Below are positions 1 to 9,188 of a stretch of 64,000 bases of DNA, piece after piece. The position numbers and the translations under genes are program-made. How positions within the stretch are numbered: the stretch's first letter is position 1; each line of letters starts with the position of its first letter. The stretch is taken from contig DAOUKG010000010.1 of the NCBI GenBank assembly GCA_034421575.1, forward strand, positions 1-64,000, written 5' to 3'. The notes below the pieces were generated by a model. It searched no databases. It saw only the letters and a program-made list of their open reading frames with translations, and was not told the DNA's origin. The stretch is from VXLM01 sp034421575 (GTDB taxonomy: Bacteria > Chloroflexota > Dehalococcoidia > Lucifugimonadales > VXLM01).

Positions 1-137
1 TTGCGAATCTCGCCCAGCGTCAGCACGCTCAGAAACAGTTCATCGTCTGAAACGCCGGCGTACCAGGCTGTCACGTTCTCGTCGCACCGTTCTCGTTTGC
101 GCAATTCTGAGACCACGTTGGTGTCGAGTAAATACAC
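1..137 (-). CDS. PIN-domain toxin (VapC/FitB-like), N-terminal part, truncated by the window edge
   Basis: On the minus strand a GTG at 137-135 opens a frame reading YLLDTNVVSELRK and then LFLSVLTLGEIR, the standard N-terminus of VapC/FitB-type PIN ribonucleases: first catalytic Asp in LLDTN, then a conserved Glu in the LGEI segment. About 45 residues are visible before the window ends. The start overlaps the stop of the upstream restriction gene by one base (TAGTG), so the two are probably translationally coupled. The usual small antitoxin gene directly before such a toxin is absent; the large Res gene occupies that place. The antitoxin could lie beyond the window. The PIN assignment is firm; the partner is unknown. 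Confidence 0.85.
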   Translation of the reverse strand, partial: MYLLDTNVVSELRKRERCDENVTAWYAGVSDDELFLSVLTLGEIR

Positions 138-3100
138 TAGAGGGGCTCGCTCGCATCGTCATACAGAAACGAAACATCGCGCCCGTTGTCCGGATTTCGT
201 GTCAAGTCCAAGTCGTCAAGGGAGGGACCAGTCACCAGCATCTCCTTGAAGTTCAGACCTCTGTAGTCAGGGGATCCTGATTCTCTGACGGCCCTCTGCA
301 CCAGCTTGTCGAATCCGGCTTCCATATCGAAAACATCCGTGAACTCGGCGAAGGCCCAGCGCCCGTACTGCCGAAGGTTGTTCACGCCGGGGACCCAGTA
401 GGTCTCCATCGTGATCTTCTTCGCCTTGGCATCCTCGTTGCGGTAACCCTTGATCTCTACGACGAGATGGAGGGGATTGTCTTCCCCACGTCCGTCGTCA
501 ACGTCAACGATAAAGTCGGGGATATAGATGCGTGATTCGGAGCCGGAGCGGTACGGCACCTCTAAGCCCAGATTGTGATTCTTGACGTAAGCCCTCACTT
601 TGGGATGGCCCTCGGCCACGCGGCAGAACTCCCCCTCCCAGCCGCTGTCGAGGACGATCCAGTTCACGTGGCACTTGCGAGAGTCCGTCTCCCAGCGGCT
701 CGGCTTCGACGTGCTGAAGTTCACGTGGACGGTCGAGCCGGTCGGGTTGAATGAATCGAGAAGCGCCTTGACGGGGTATCCGTTCGCGCGGCTGTTGGTG
801 ATTGCTGCCGTGATGATCTCGCAGGCCTTGTCCGCCAAATCCTGGTACATGAGTTGTGCCGGATATGTCCCGCCTTTGCAAACTAGGTAGTCATCCAGCC
901 ACTGTTTGACGATTCGCTTCAAGCTTCCGAAAAGGTGCAGCTTTGGATCCTCGTTGGAATCGCGCCACTTCGTGTAGAGCAGCCGATGGGTGAGGTGATA
1001 CAGCAAGGTGGAGCGCCTCATGTCGCCGGTGTGCTCCAGGTTGAGGTCAACGCCTTCGCCGATGATGCCCTCGTTCCTGGTCGTCGCCGGCCCTACCAGT
1101 TCAGGCGTTAATACCAAGTACGAGTCGGCGTTGAACTCCGCTGCAAGTTCCTCCTTGGGCGGATCGGTGCGATAGCCTGAGACCCTGGGGAACCGGATTT
1201 CGAGATGGTCCCGTTCGGGCCGCACCGCCTTGACTTGTACCGTCTGGCGAGGCTGCTGGGGCCCAACGACTACCGGCCTCGCCGTGAAGTCGAAGGGCAC
1301 ACCGAGCACGTCGGCGTACTCGACGTCGAACAAGCCTTCGTCGTTAAGGTCATAGGACTGTCGGCGCAATGCGCGGCCAATGACCTGCTCGCAGAGGAGC
1401 TGGGTCCCGAAGGCTCGCACACCGAGAACGTGCGTGACAGTGTTCGCATCCCAACCTTCGGTGAGCATGGAGACAGACACGACGCAGCGGATGGACTGCC
1501 CAAGGCGTCCCTCTTTGCCGACGGTGTTCATCACCTCCCTGAGAAGGTCCTGGTCGGTGATATTCTCGGCCTCTCGAACGTTGCCTGTGCGCTCCACCCT
1601 CTCCCTGCGGAAGCGCTCGATCTCGTCGGAGGCCATGGTGCGGAAGTTCCTGTCAAGCGCGTCACCGGATTCGATCTGTTCGCTGTCTATCAGTATGGTC
1701 GGGGGCACGGCATACGGATTGCCGTGGTCGTCGAAGTTTCGGAACAGGGCAAGACGCCCTTGTTCAAGGGTCTCAGACCCATCTTCGTTCTCACGGTGGA
1801 AGCCGGATATGTAGTCGTAGACCAGCTTGGAAGTGGAGGTGTTGTTGCAGACCACTATGAAGCATGGTGGAACCGTGATCCCTGCCTTGGCCCATGCCTC
1901 GTAGGTCTTCACGTAGTGCCCATAGAGAGCTTCCAGCGCGGTCTGGAGCTGCACCGGTAGGGTGAGAGGGTCGAGGTCCCCCTTTGCCTTGCCCCGCCCT
2001 CGTTTGGGCATATCACTGCGGATGGTCTCCCACAGGACTCGGTACTTGGGCATGTCACCGCCTGGGATGTTGTCAGCCACCGGAACGCGCGGCAGCTTGA
2101 CTATCCCGCTCTCGATGGCGTCCATGAGCGAGAAGTCGCTGACAGTCCAGGGGAACAGGGTACCCTCGGCATAGCCAGACCCTCGCAGGAAGAATGGGGT
2201 CGCCGACAGATCCACAACCTGCCTGACGCCCAACCTCCGTTTGACGATTTCCAGCCCGGATATCCACACACGGGCGGCCTCGTTGTTCTTGTCGGCCTCT
2301 CTCTTGTCGTCGCCTCTCAGAGTACCCTCGTCGTCCTCGCCAGCCTTGTGGCGGTAGCAGTGGTGTCCCTCGTCGTTCAACACCCAGATGTTCTTCATGC
2401 CCATGAGATCGGGCATGACACGTTGGATCATCTGCCCTTCGGTCTCCACCGTGTCCAGCTCGGCTCCGCGGCCCTGTAGGAGCGCGCGCCCTCCTTTCGA
2501 GAGTTCCATACGGTCACGCAGCCTCAGTGCGTGGAAGTTGGTAATGACGATCCTAGCGCGCTCGATGTCTCCGAGCATGTCCCTGGGCACCAGTTCTCTG
2601 CTGGCATAGTAGCTGTCGGGGTCATTGGGCTGAAGCACGCGCAGCCGGTCCTTGATGGTGATGCCCGGCGCCACCACGAGGAAGCCCCGTGTGAAGCGTC
2701 TGCTGTTCGGGTGTCGGACGGCGTTGATGGTCTGCCATGCGATGAGCATGGCCATAACCGTGGTCTTGCCGGCGCCGGTGGCCAGCTTGAGTGCTAGGCG
2801 TGACAACTCGGGATTGGCGTCCTTGTTGGCGTTAGTGATTCGGTCTAGGAGTCGCCTGCCTGTCTGCCCTAGCTTGGGGGCCACCTCAGTCAGCCAGATG
2901 ATTGTCTCGACTGCCTCTACCTGGCAGAAGAAGGGTTGGAGGTCGCTGAAGTCGTAGTGTCGCCAATGCTGGAGCAGCCGAGCAGTCTCGGGCGTGACGC
3001 GCCAGTCGTTGGGATTGGGCAGCTCTCGCCACTGGTCGACGAAACCGCGAATCTCATTCACCATCGCAGTGACGTCGTACTGCTGCTCCCGGGTGGACAG

Positions 3101-3307
3101 CCCATGGCCCTCGTCGATGGCCAATTCTTGCTGACGCCTATCCGCCCTTCGCCTCCTGGGCTTTGGAATGGGCGTGATGAACTCCGCGCTACGCCGGTTC
3201 TCGATGATCTGCTGGGTGGGCTGGCGCTCGTCATCGAGCTCCCAGTGCCTCGCAGGGTACTCGTAGGGTGAGTTGAGTATAGGTTGTTCGTAGAAGCGAT
3301 TCTCCAT
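137..3307 (-). CDS. Type III-like restriction enzyme Res subunit: SF2 helicase with C-terminal PD-(D/E)XK nuclease
   Basis: A 1056-residue protein. Superfamily 2 helicase motifs occur in order: motif I LATGAGKTT near residue 175, a DEGHH motif II near 310, LSATPF near 370, EGWDANT, and motif VI QVIGRALRR near 690. Near residue 950 the pattern IPDFIVDV followed by LHLVVEIKGY matches a PD-(D/E)XK nuclease core, so one chain holds translocase and nuclease. The architecture resembles the BPTD_3080-like group of Res-type endonucleases (from memory of the family). No methyltransferase gene is in the window; it could lie to the left. The start is an ATG with GAGG just upstream. The product would act on foreign DNA, but specificity cannot be read. 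Confidence 0.9.
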   Translation of the reverse strand: MENRFYEQPILNSPYEYPARHWELDDERQPTQQIIENRRSAEFITPIPKPRRRRADRRQQELAIDEGHGLSTREQQYDVTAMVNEIRGFVDQWRELPNPNDWRVTPETARLLQHWRHYDFSDLQPFFCQVEAVETIIWLTEVAPKLGQTGRRLLDRITNANKDANPELSRLALKLATGAGKTTVMAMLIAWQTINAVRHPNSRRFTRGFLVVAPGITIKDRLRVLQPNDPDSYYASRELVPRDMLGDIERARIVITNFHALRLRDRMELSKGGRALLQGRGAELDTVETEGQMIQRVMPDLMGMKNIWVLNDEGHHCYRHKAGEDDEGTLRGDDKREADKNNEAARVWISGLEIVKRRLGVRQVVDLSATPFFLRGSGYAEGTLFPWTVSDFSLMDAIESGIVKLPRVPVADNIPGGDMPKYRVLWETIRSDMPKRGRGKAKGDLDPLTLPVQLQTALEALYGHYVKTYEAWAKAGITVPPCFIVVCNNTSTSKLVYDYISGFHRENEDGSETLEQGRLALFRNFDDHGNPYAVPPTILIDSEQIESGDALDRNFRTMASDEIERFRRERVERTGNVREAENITDQDLLREVMNTVGKEGRLGQSIRCVVSVSMLTEGWDANTVTHVLGVRAFGTQLLCEQVIGRALRRQSYDLNDEGLFDVEYADVLGVPFDFTARPVVVGPQQPRQTVQVKAVRPERDHLEIRFPRVSGYRTDPPKEELAAEFNADSYLVLTPELVGPATTRNEGIIGEGVDLNLEHTGDMRRSTLLYHLTHRLLYTKWRDSNEDPKLHLFGSLKRIVKQWLDDYLVCKGGTYPAQLMYQDLADKACEIITAAITNSRANGYPVKALLDSFNPTGSTVHVNFSTSKPSRWETDSRKCHVNWIVLDSGWEGEFCRVAEGHPKVRAYVKNHNLGLEVPYRSGSESRIYIPDFIVDVDDGRGEDNPLHLVVEIKGYRNEDAKAKKITMETYWVPGVNNLRQYGRWAFAEFTDVFDMEAGFDKLVQRAVRESGSPDYRGLNFKEMLVTGPSLDDLDLTRNPDNGRDVSFLYDDASEPL

Positions 3308-3596
3308 GACTGCCTCGCAGTCTACATTGTGACACTCCTGGGTAGTTGAAGTCGAGTGATGGGTCCCTCACCGAACACCTCGGCTCAAACTTAGGTGATA
3401 TCGGCTCAGCAAGGGTCATTGACCCAAGTAGGCGACAGTTCGCCCCAAGTTATAAGAACGGCGATACCTACTTCGTAACTCTGTTGATACCATATTGTAG
3501 CCCGCTTGCTGCGGGCAGGTGAAATGCCAATATGATTGGGCAAATATTCTCAGAGAGTCAGCCTGAACGCCGCACAACAGCAAGAGGAAACTAACA
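3308..3596. other. Divergent intergenic region with a small GC-rich hairpin
   Basis: This 289-base stretch separates the leftward Res gene from the rightward NTPase gene and must hold both promoters. At 3500-3516 there is a 6-bp GCCCGC/GCGGGC hairpin with a 5-base loop and no T-run, so it is not a convincing terminator. No further gene is seen. Confidence 0.4.
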
Positions 3597-5711
3597 ATGA
3601 ACTGCGATCAGGACGCTTCTGTCAGCAAGTATTTCGACGCTGACCGACCGATTGATTGTCGAGAGCAAGACCGCCTAGGAAGAAGACCACTTGCCGAGGC
3701 GATAGCTCAGCAAGTACGCGTTGTCCCCGCTGAGCATGGTTTCACCATCGCCGTTGTGGGCGAGTGGGGATCGGGGAAGACTTCAGTTCTGAATATGGTA
3801 GCAGAGACACTCCAAGATGATGCCACCCCTCCTGCTATTCTCCGTTTCAACCCCTGGCTCTTCGGTAGTGCCGACGATCTCGTGCCGCGGTTCTTCCGCG
3901 AATTGAGTGCCCAACTCGGTCAGAGTCGCTCTGAGAGACTGAAGGACGTGGCGAAGGCACTCTCCAATCTGGGGCAATCTCTAGCACCCTTGATCCCTGT
4001 TACTGGTACCACGACGGTTGCCAACATATTCGCCAAACAGACAGACCACTGGACGAAACCGCTGAGCCTGCACGTTAAGCATGATCATCTCCGAGCGGCC
4101 CTAGCCACGTCCGATTCGAGAGTTGTTGTCCTAATTGATGACGTTGATCGACTGGAGGCCAGCGAGACTCGCGAGCTAATGCGGCTGGTCCGCTTAACAT
4201 CTGATCTACCGAATGTCGTCTTCCTATTGGCGTTCGATAGGAGGCATGTTGCGAGGAGTCTGGGAATGGGAAAGAACGAGACTGAAGGCCTACAGTACTT
4301 GGACAAGATCGTTCAGGTGAACCACGACCTCCCCTACGTACGTGAGGCAATCTTGCCTAGCACCTTCTTGCCATGGCTCGACGAGTTGATAAAGGGTCGA
4401 GACCTCGCTCAGATTGACAAGGATGTGTGGGGGCGCGTCTTCTATGATGTGATCAAGCCTCTGCTTGGCAACCTTCGAGACGTGAAGCGCTATCTGTACT
4501 CGCTCCCAGTAACCCTGGACACTGTCGGGCAAGAAGTGGCATTGGCTGATCTTCTGGGATTGGAGGCGCTTCGTATACTACGCCCGGCACTGTTCGATGA
4601 ACTGAGGAGCCACGCCGAGTACTTGGTGCACCCCGAGTCAGGTTCGCGACTATGGATGACCGAGGAAACCCGAAATAGGGAGGCGAGTGAGAAGCTCGCG
4701 GCGATGATGGAACGCGCGGAGGGTGAGCGTGCCCTATTGGATTCCGTCCTTGAGATACTATTCCCAGCAACGCAAGGAATCCTCGGCCGTAGCTCGTACG
4801 GTCCAAATTGGATTGGGAACTGGCGGAAGCAGAGACGTGTAGCTTGCGAGCAAGTACTCGGCATCTATCTTCAGGCTGGACTCGATGAAGACGCAATTCC
4901 TTTTGGTGAAATTGAAAATCTGGTAGGAGCACTGACCGATGAGAAGAGACTTGTGGAACTGTTGGATGCCCTCGACGCGAAACGCTTTGAGGCGGTTCTT
5001 GAGCGCCTAGAGGACTTCGAACACGATTTTCCAGCAGAGGCGGCGACTATAGCTGTACCCGTGCTCGTGAATCGCATGGGGAGGCTTAGCTCGGACTCAG
5101 ATGGCATGTTCGGTATGCCACCGAGAATCAAGTTAACTCGTCTTGTGCTTCGGTTGCTGACCAAGGTCAGGGATCCAGTGGACGTCAGTACAGACGTGAT
5201 TGTGATGCTCACAAGGATTGTTGACCTCTCTGGAAGGCTTGCATTAGTTGAAATGGTTGGACACCGACAGTCAGTTGGGCGCAGGCTTGTCGGGGAAGAT
5301 CAGGCGAAGAGGCTAGAGGACAAGTTGGTGGAACGTCTGAGATCCATGCCGGCTAATCAGCTTGCGAACGAATGGGATCTCTTTGGTCTCTCGTTTAGGG
5401 TTCTGAATTGGCTTGAGAGCAAGGACAAGGTTCGACTCGCTGATAGATTGCGTGAGCACCTCATTGAGGATGGATTCGTTCTTGCCCTGCTGCGCACGGC
5501 GGTCAATTATGCTCACTACAATGGACACACCGAGAAGCGCCTTTTCTGGGATGCCCTATTAGAAACTCTCGGAGACGAGCTCTTGGACGCGGCCAATAGG
5601 CTCGCTCACTCACAGCTGTATGGGAACCTATCACAGGATGACCAAGACACCGTCAACCTCGCTCAGAAATACGCTTCAGGGTGGCGCCCGAAAGCTTGGC
5701 ATGAGCGCTAG
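3597..5711 (+). CDS. KAP-family P-loop NTPase
   Basis: A 704-residue protein. It has a Walker A GEWGSGKTS at about residues 55-63 and a Walker B VVVLIDDVDRL at about 176-186, plus the RFNPWLFG segment typical of KAP NTPases. KAP proteins are STAND-like ATPases, several of them linked to phage defence. No confident transmembrane pair is seen in the insert, so this may be a soluble member. The C-terminal ~350 residues are helical, charged and unrecognised, and may hold the sensor. SD AGAGGAAA precedes the ATG. It stands alone between the Res gene and the ABC-3C operon, which points to a defence role by context. The NTPase family is sure; the function is inferred. Confidence 0.85.
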   Translation: MNCDQDASVSKYFDADRPIDCREQDRLGRRPLAEAIAQQVRVVPAEHGFTIAVVGEWGSGKTSVLNMVAETLQDDATPPAILRFNPWLFGSADDLVPRFFRELSAQLGQSRSERLKDVAKALSNLGQSLAPLIPVTGTTTVANIFAKQTDHWTKPLSLHVKHDHLRAALATSDSRVVVLIDDVDRLEASETRELMRLVRLTSDLPNVVFLLAFDRRHVARSLGMGKNETEGLQYLDKIVQVNHDLPYVREAILPSTFLPWLDELIKGRDLAQIDKDVWGRVFYDVIKPLLGNLRDVKRYLYSLPVTLDTVGQEVALADLLGLEALRILRPALFDELRSHAEYLVHPESGSRLWMTEETRNREASEKLAAMMERAEGERALLDSVLEILFPATQGILGRSSYGPNWIGNWRKQRRVACEQVLGIYLQAGLDEDAIPFGEIENLVGALTDEKRLVELLDALDAKRFEAVLERLEDFEHDFPAEAATIAVPVLVNRMGRLSSDSDGMFGMPPRIKLTRLVLRLLTKVRDPVDVSTDVIVMLTRIVDLSGRLALVEMVGHRQSVGRRLVGEDQAKRLEDKLVERLRSMPANQLANEWDLFGLSFRVLNWLESKDKVRLADRLREHLIEDGFVLALLRTAVNYAHYNGHTEKRLFWDALLETLGDELLDAANRLAHSQLYGNLSQDDQDTVNLAQKYASGWRPKAWHER

Positions 5712-5917
5712 CTAAGCGTCCGACGTTCCAGAATGACACCATAGTAGGCGTGGGCACGAAACGACTCATTCTCTCCCTTCCAGTGTCCCGCCCAAAGAAG
5801 AGCATCCACACTTATCGAGTCACTTGGAGATAATCGTTGCCGTTGCCTGACATGACCAGAGTGTCGTTGACATGTCTTAAGTCCATGGGCCGCTGGCTGC
5901 CTAGTGGTTGTCGGTGT

Positions 5918-7660
5918 CTAGTAACGTATCCCGAGAAGGCTTCCTTCCACTGACTCATCCGTCAGACTGAGACATACGAAGGGGTCTAAATCGAACTCGC
6001 TCGAAAAGTCGTCTGAAGGGACTGCATCGGAATTCAAGGCGCACACGTATTGAAAGCCTCGATCCTCCGACTCCTTCTGAGCCAACTCTAGGGCTCGGGC
6101 GATCTGTCGTTCATCCACCCCGTCGAATATTGTGCTGTCGTGCACAAGGATGCCGGGAGAGGGTCCTCGGGTTGACCACAGTTGGGCTAGCAGAAGGTCG
6201 TAGCAGAAGATCTTCATCTTGTTGATCCCCTGACTTCCAGAGCGCGAGATGTCTACGTCGAATCTAAACCCTGAGTCGGTGACTTCCAAGATCAAGTCTC
6301 CTGGGGCGCTGTAAAGAGCCTGAGAGTTCGCGTTGAATAGCTTGATTGCCTGATCTCTGACATCTCGCCTCTCCTGGAATTCGCGTCTCACGTCTTGGAG
6401 CAGCAACTCGCGCTTCACCCTCACCTCGCTCTGGCCATGCTCAAACCGACGTAGATTCTCGATACGGTAGTCGAGCTCCCTGAGTTCGTTGACAATGTCG
6501 AGGTGTCGCTCTCTCAACCTAACGTGTTCGCTTAGAGCCCCATGGGTCGAGAGTGTCTCCAGCAATCGGGCTCTCTGTTCGTCAGCTGCTTGAATCTCCT
6601 TATCCCGCTGATCTATGTTGACTTGTACTCTTCGTATTTCGTCTTGGAGGTACTCTCGACGGTTGGCCACTAACTGGCGATGGAACTCCCGCACTTCCTC
6701 TATGCGGCGCACCACTAGGTTAGGCATGGCTCTGCCAACTTCCTGGTACATCTCAAGGAGATCGTCCATGTCCGGCTCTTGTTCGGACTCCAAGGCCTCC
6801 TGATACAGCTCTACGAGCCTGCTATCAGACTGGTTCTCGTTCGCCAGACTGTGACAGAGTGAAGTCAGCGAGTTCACCTCCTTTTCAAGCTCTGTGTAGT
6901 CGGGATGTACTCGGAAGGCATCCAGCCTCTGAGCACTCTCACGACGCTGCGCGTCCAGGCGCGCCCTCTCCGATTCGAGGTTGCCGATGGTCCCGCTGAT
7001 TCCCGCGAGCCGACCCGATCTTGCCGCCCTGCGGAGTAAGTTGAGATCCGTCCGTTCGTCCTCCAGATCGTTCAGTCGACTGGCGTGTTCCCAGGACAGG
7101 CCGAGCAGAAAGGCGTTGCTAACCTGACGATTCTTTCCTGGCTGCTGCACTATGTGAGCGAACGGGTTAACGAAGGCTTCGCCACCTCTTCGCACAAGAT
7201 AAGAGATGAGGTCCCTGAACGTCGGATGATAATTGTAGCCTTGCTCTTGACCGTCAAGACCAAAGAACAGTCTACCCATGGTCGCTGTCCAAGACTTTAT
7301 GTCCATGGCATGCATCCTATTCATCCGACCAGTAGAGATGCCTAACCCATCAACATCCCCGTCGATTTGTACCCACCTGGGTTCAGCGGTACTCCTGGTC
7401 ACGCTCAGGTCTCTCCCCCTGATTTTCATATCGAGTGTAAAGCTCCACCCCCGCAGTTGAGGCACCATCAGTCCCTTATTCTTAGTGGCAGTCGCACCGA
7501 GGCAGAAGTGGATGATCTCTATAAGGGTAGTCTTGCCTAAGCCATTCCGGGAATCTGTTTGAGTGGACTCTCTGGTTCGGTCTGCGAGCACGACGTTGAA
7601 TCCTGGGCCGAATGAGACCTCCTGGAACGAAGACTGATTACAGCGGACGGCGGAGATCAC
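5918..7660 (-). CDS. ABC-3C system SMC-like ATPase with C-terminal DUF2326
   Basis: A 580-residue RecN/SMC-like ATPase. The N-terminus carries Walker A (NGLGKTTL, residues ~39-46). Residues ~190-430 are heptad-rich, charged coiled coil. The C-terminal domain has a Walker-B-like segment (GILVHDSTIFDGVDERQI) typical of DUF2326 proteins. These are the ATPase component of ABC-three-component systems, predicted by comparative genomics to be anti-invader complexes that license an effector. It is the last gene of a three-gene operon and its ATG overlaps the stop of the middle-component gene by 4 bases. Convergent with the KAP gene on its other side; no terminator seen between them. Confidence 0.88.
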   Translation of the reverse strand: MISAVRCNQSSFQEVSFGPGFNVVLADRTRESTQTDSRNGLGKTTLIEIIHFCLGATATKNKGLMVPQLRGWSFTLDMKIRGRDLSVTRSTAEPRWVQIDGDVDGLGISTGRMNRMHAMDIKSWTATMGRLFFGLDGQEQGYNYHPTFRDLISYLVRRGGEAFVNPFAHIVQQPGKNRQVSNAFLLGLSWEHASRLNDLEDERTDLNLLRRAARSGRLAGISGTIGNLESERARLDAQRRESAQRLDAFRVHPDYTELEKEVNSLTSLCHSLANENQSDSRLVELYQEALESEQEPDMDDLLEMYQEVGRAMPNLVVRRIEEVREFHRQLVANRREYLQDEIRRVQVNIDQRDKEIQAADEQRARLLETLSTHGALSEHVRLRERHLDIVNELRELDYRIENLRRFEHGQSEVRVKRELLLQDVRREFQERRDVRDQAIKLFNANSQALYSAPGDLILEVTDSGFRFDVDISRSGSQGINKMKIFCYDLLLAQLWSTRGPSPGILVHDSTIFDGVDERQIARALELAQKESEDRGFQYVCALNSDAVPSDDFSSEFDLDPFVCLSLTDESVEGSLLGIRY

Positions 7661-7890
7661 AGTTGAGTCCTAACGAGGAATCCCTGGTTGAACCCCACTG
7701 CACCTATAGCGTGGAGATATGCGAGCGTTAGAACGAACTCCTGATAGCCTCTGACCTCACGTTTGCCCCTTACTCGATCCCATAGATTGCTAGGCGTAGC
7801 AGGAGACTCTAGGTGGCGAAGCAGCAGCGAACCTAGGCCAATGAGAGAGCGTTCAACAGGCATGTGCTTGTCTGGTAGGAGGAGTATCAT
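7657..7890 (-). CDS. ABC-3C system middle component (MC6-like)
   Basis: A 77-residue protein beginning MILLLPDKHMPVERSLIGLG and containing LWDRVR. This matches, from memory, the middle component 6 family, which links the ATPase and the effector in ABC-three-component systems. Its start overlaps the stop of the HNH gene by 4 bases and its stop overlaps the ATPase start by 4 bases, so all three are translationally coupled and probably made in fixed ratio. GGAGGA lies before the ATG. There are no catalytic motifs, as expected for an adaptor. The assignment rests on the N-terminal pattern and the operon position. Confidence 0.8.
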   Translation of the reverse strand: MILLLPDKHMPVERSLIGLGSLLLRHLESPATPSNLWDRVRGKREVRGYQEFVLTLAYLHAIGAVGFNQGFLVRTQL

Positions 7891-8648
7891 TTCTTATCCC
7901 CGTTGCGCTCGAATACCTCACATCGCTCGAACAGGTAGACCAAGACCGAGAGGCTAGCGCTCCTGTGCTCGAGGTCCCATCGGCCCTGAGCGGAGAACTC
8001 CTCCAACGTCTCAAAGAGTTCGTCGCCTGTCATCCCCTCTTCCCTGAGTCGGTCATACTCAGTGATGAAGCCATTCTTCAATCCATCTATCAGAGTACTG
8101 CTAAGGCCAGACATCTCTTGAATATAGGATGCTACTTGGTTGACTCTGAGCAGTCCGATCTTAAACCGCAAGCCCGACCGTTCGCTAAGGTCATTCAGGG
8201 CCATCTTTTCCCTTAGCGGGGTGATGGACACTGAAGAATCGTCTGGACCAACTGTCTTCTTTATCAGATCTTGGGTGACCGTCTGCAGTTCCCAGAAGTT
8301 AAAGTCGGTTCTTGCTAGCCTCTCCCTATAGAGACTCTCATCTTCCTCTTTCCACCCTTGGAGGACATCTATTGGATACTTGCCCTTGTCTTCATCGATT
8401 TCCCTATGGTGGTTGCGACACAGGAGGAGGAGATTCCAGTAGTTGTCCCTCTCTTCCGGGGACAGGGATGCATCTGCCCTGGGCCCTAATCCTGACCACC
8501 CTATGATATGGGCGATTTCCCCTGCGGTGTAAGGCTGATCATCGGACCTCAAGGGGTAGCACTGCTCAGAGCACTGAGGAAACTGGCAGACTCCTCCAGA
8601 AACCGCTGCCAGCCTTGCCCTGACGCTACGACCTATATTTGATCGAAT
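7887..8648 (-). CDS. ABC-3C system effector: HNH endonuclease with C-terminal ABC-3C domain, probable ATT start
   Basis: HNH nuclease effector of the ABC-3C operon. From the first usual start codon (TTG at 8552) it is 221 residues with AHIIG and NLLLLCRNHHREID, but that start omits the first zinc cysteine pair. The same frame continues upstream through RARLAAVSGGVCQFPQC, the canonical HNH N-terminus, to an in-frame stop, with no ATG, GTG or TTG. An ATT at 8648-8646 is preceded by GGAGG (8659-8655) with a 6-base spacer, so I place the start there (253 residues, Cys21 and Cys26, Cys77, His80-His81). A sequencing error or a lost ATG is the alternative. The C-terminal ~100 residues would bind the middle component. 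Confidence 0.85.
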   Translation of the reverse strand: MRSNIGRSVRARLAAVSGGVCQFPQCSEQCYPLRSDDQPYTAGEIAHIIGWSGLGPRADASLSPEERDNYWNLLLLCRNHHREIDEDKGKYPIDVLQGWKEEDESLYRERLARTDFNFWELQTVTQDLIKKTVGPDDSSVSITPLREKMALNDLSERSGLRFKIGLLRVNQVASYIQEMSGLSSTLIDGLKNGFITEYDRLREEGMTGDELFETLEEFSAQGRWDLEHRSASLSVLVYLFERCEVFERNGDKK

Positions 8649-8654
8649 CGGTTT

Positions 8655-8659
8655 CCTCC
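8655..8659 (-). promoter_or_regulatory. Shine-Dalgarno supporting an ATT start for the HNH effector
   Basis: The minus strand reads GGAGG, then six bases (AAACCG), then ATT in frame with the HNH domain. No other Shine-Dalgarno with a start codon lies between the upstream in-frame stop and the zinc cysteines, so this site decides the start call. Confidence 0.6.
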
Positions 8660-9188
8660 ACTGTCAGCCGGGAGTCACAGGTGCGAGGATATCACAATCG
8701 TTTGTGAGAGACTGTCCTCACTAAGTAATTGAGACAAGAGCGCAGCGCGCCCAAAGCAGGACGGCCGGGCAGTTTTGGTTCTCCATTCGCATCCAAGAGT
8801 CTGGTAGAACCCACATGGATGAGAGCACTGAATGATCTTACGTCGCTATGCTCCATCGAGCCATAATGCTTAGGCAGGCGGCTTGCACGGCCCTCACAGC
8901 CCCATCCTCATCTCGAATACGGTTCTGTCTACAGTCAACCGTCGCCCATGTTGGGAGACTCGAACTGCCTCATGGGGCATGGTGCTTGGGCGTGGGCAAG
9001 TGATCCTGCGCGGGTACCATCGGACCCCGCACAAAGGGTGTCGTCCGGGTGCGCAGCGGCTTCAAGTCTACCGCCCACGAGTACCTGAGTATTTCGTGTC
9101 TTTTGAGAACTGTGAATGTTCCGGTGGGAGGTTCGAATATAGCGTGGTGGGCCAACAACAGGCAACCATCGAATTATCCCCAGACTCC
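8660..9188. other. Intergenic region without a recognisable gene
   Basis: About 530 bases between the start of the ABC-3C operon and the 3' end of the MaoC-like gene. Short open frames occur on both strands, but none has a convincing start or a recognisable protein pattern. It should contain the ABC-3C promoter on the minus strand; no clear -35/-10 pair was found. It marks the boundary between the defence island and metabolic genes. Confidence 0.4.

Noticed and set aside
1205..1960. A 251-codon open frame on the plus strand inside the Res gene
   Set aside because: It lies antisense to conserved helicase motifs, and its translation has no recognisable protein pattern.
3500..3516. GCCCGC/GCGGGC hairpin as a terminator
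   Set aside because: No T-run on either side, and it lies between divergent genes where a terminator is not expected.
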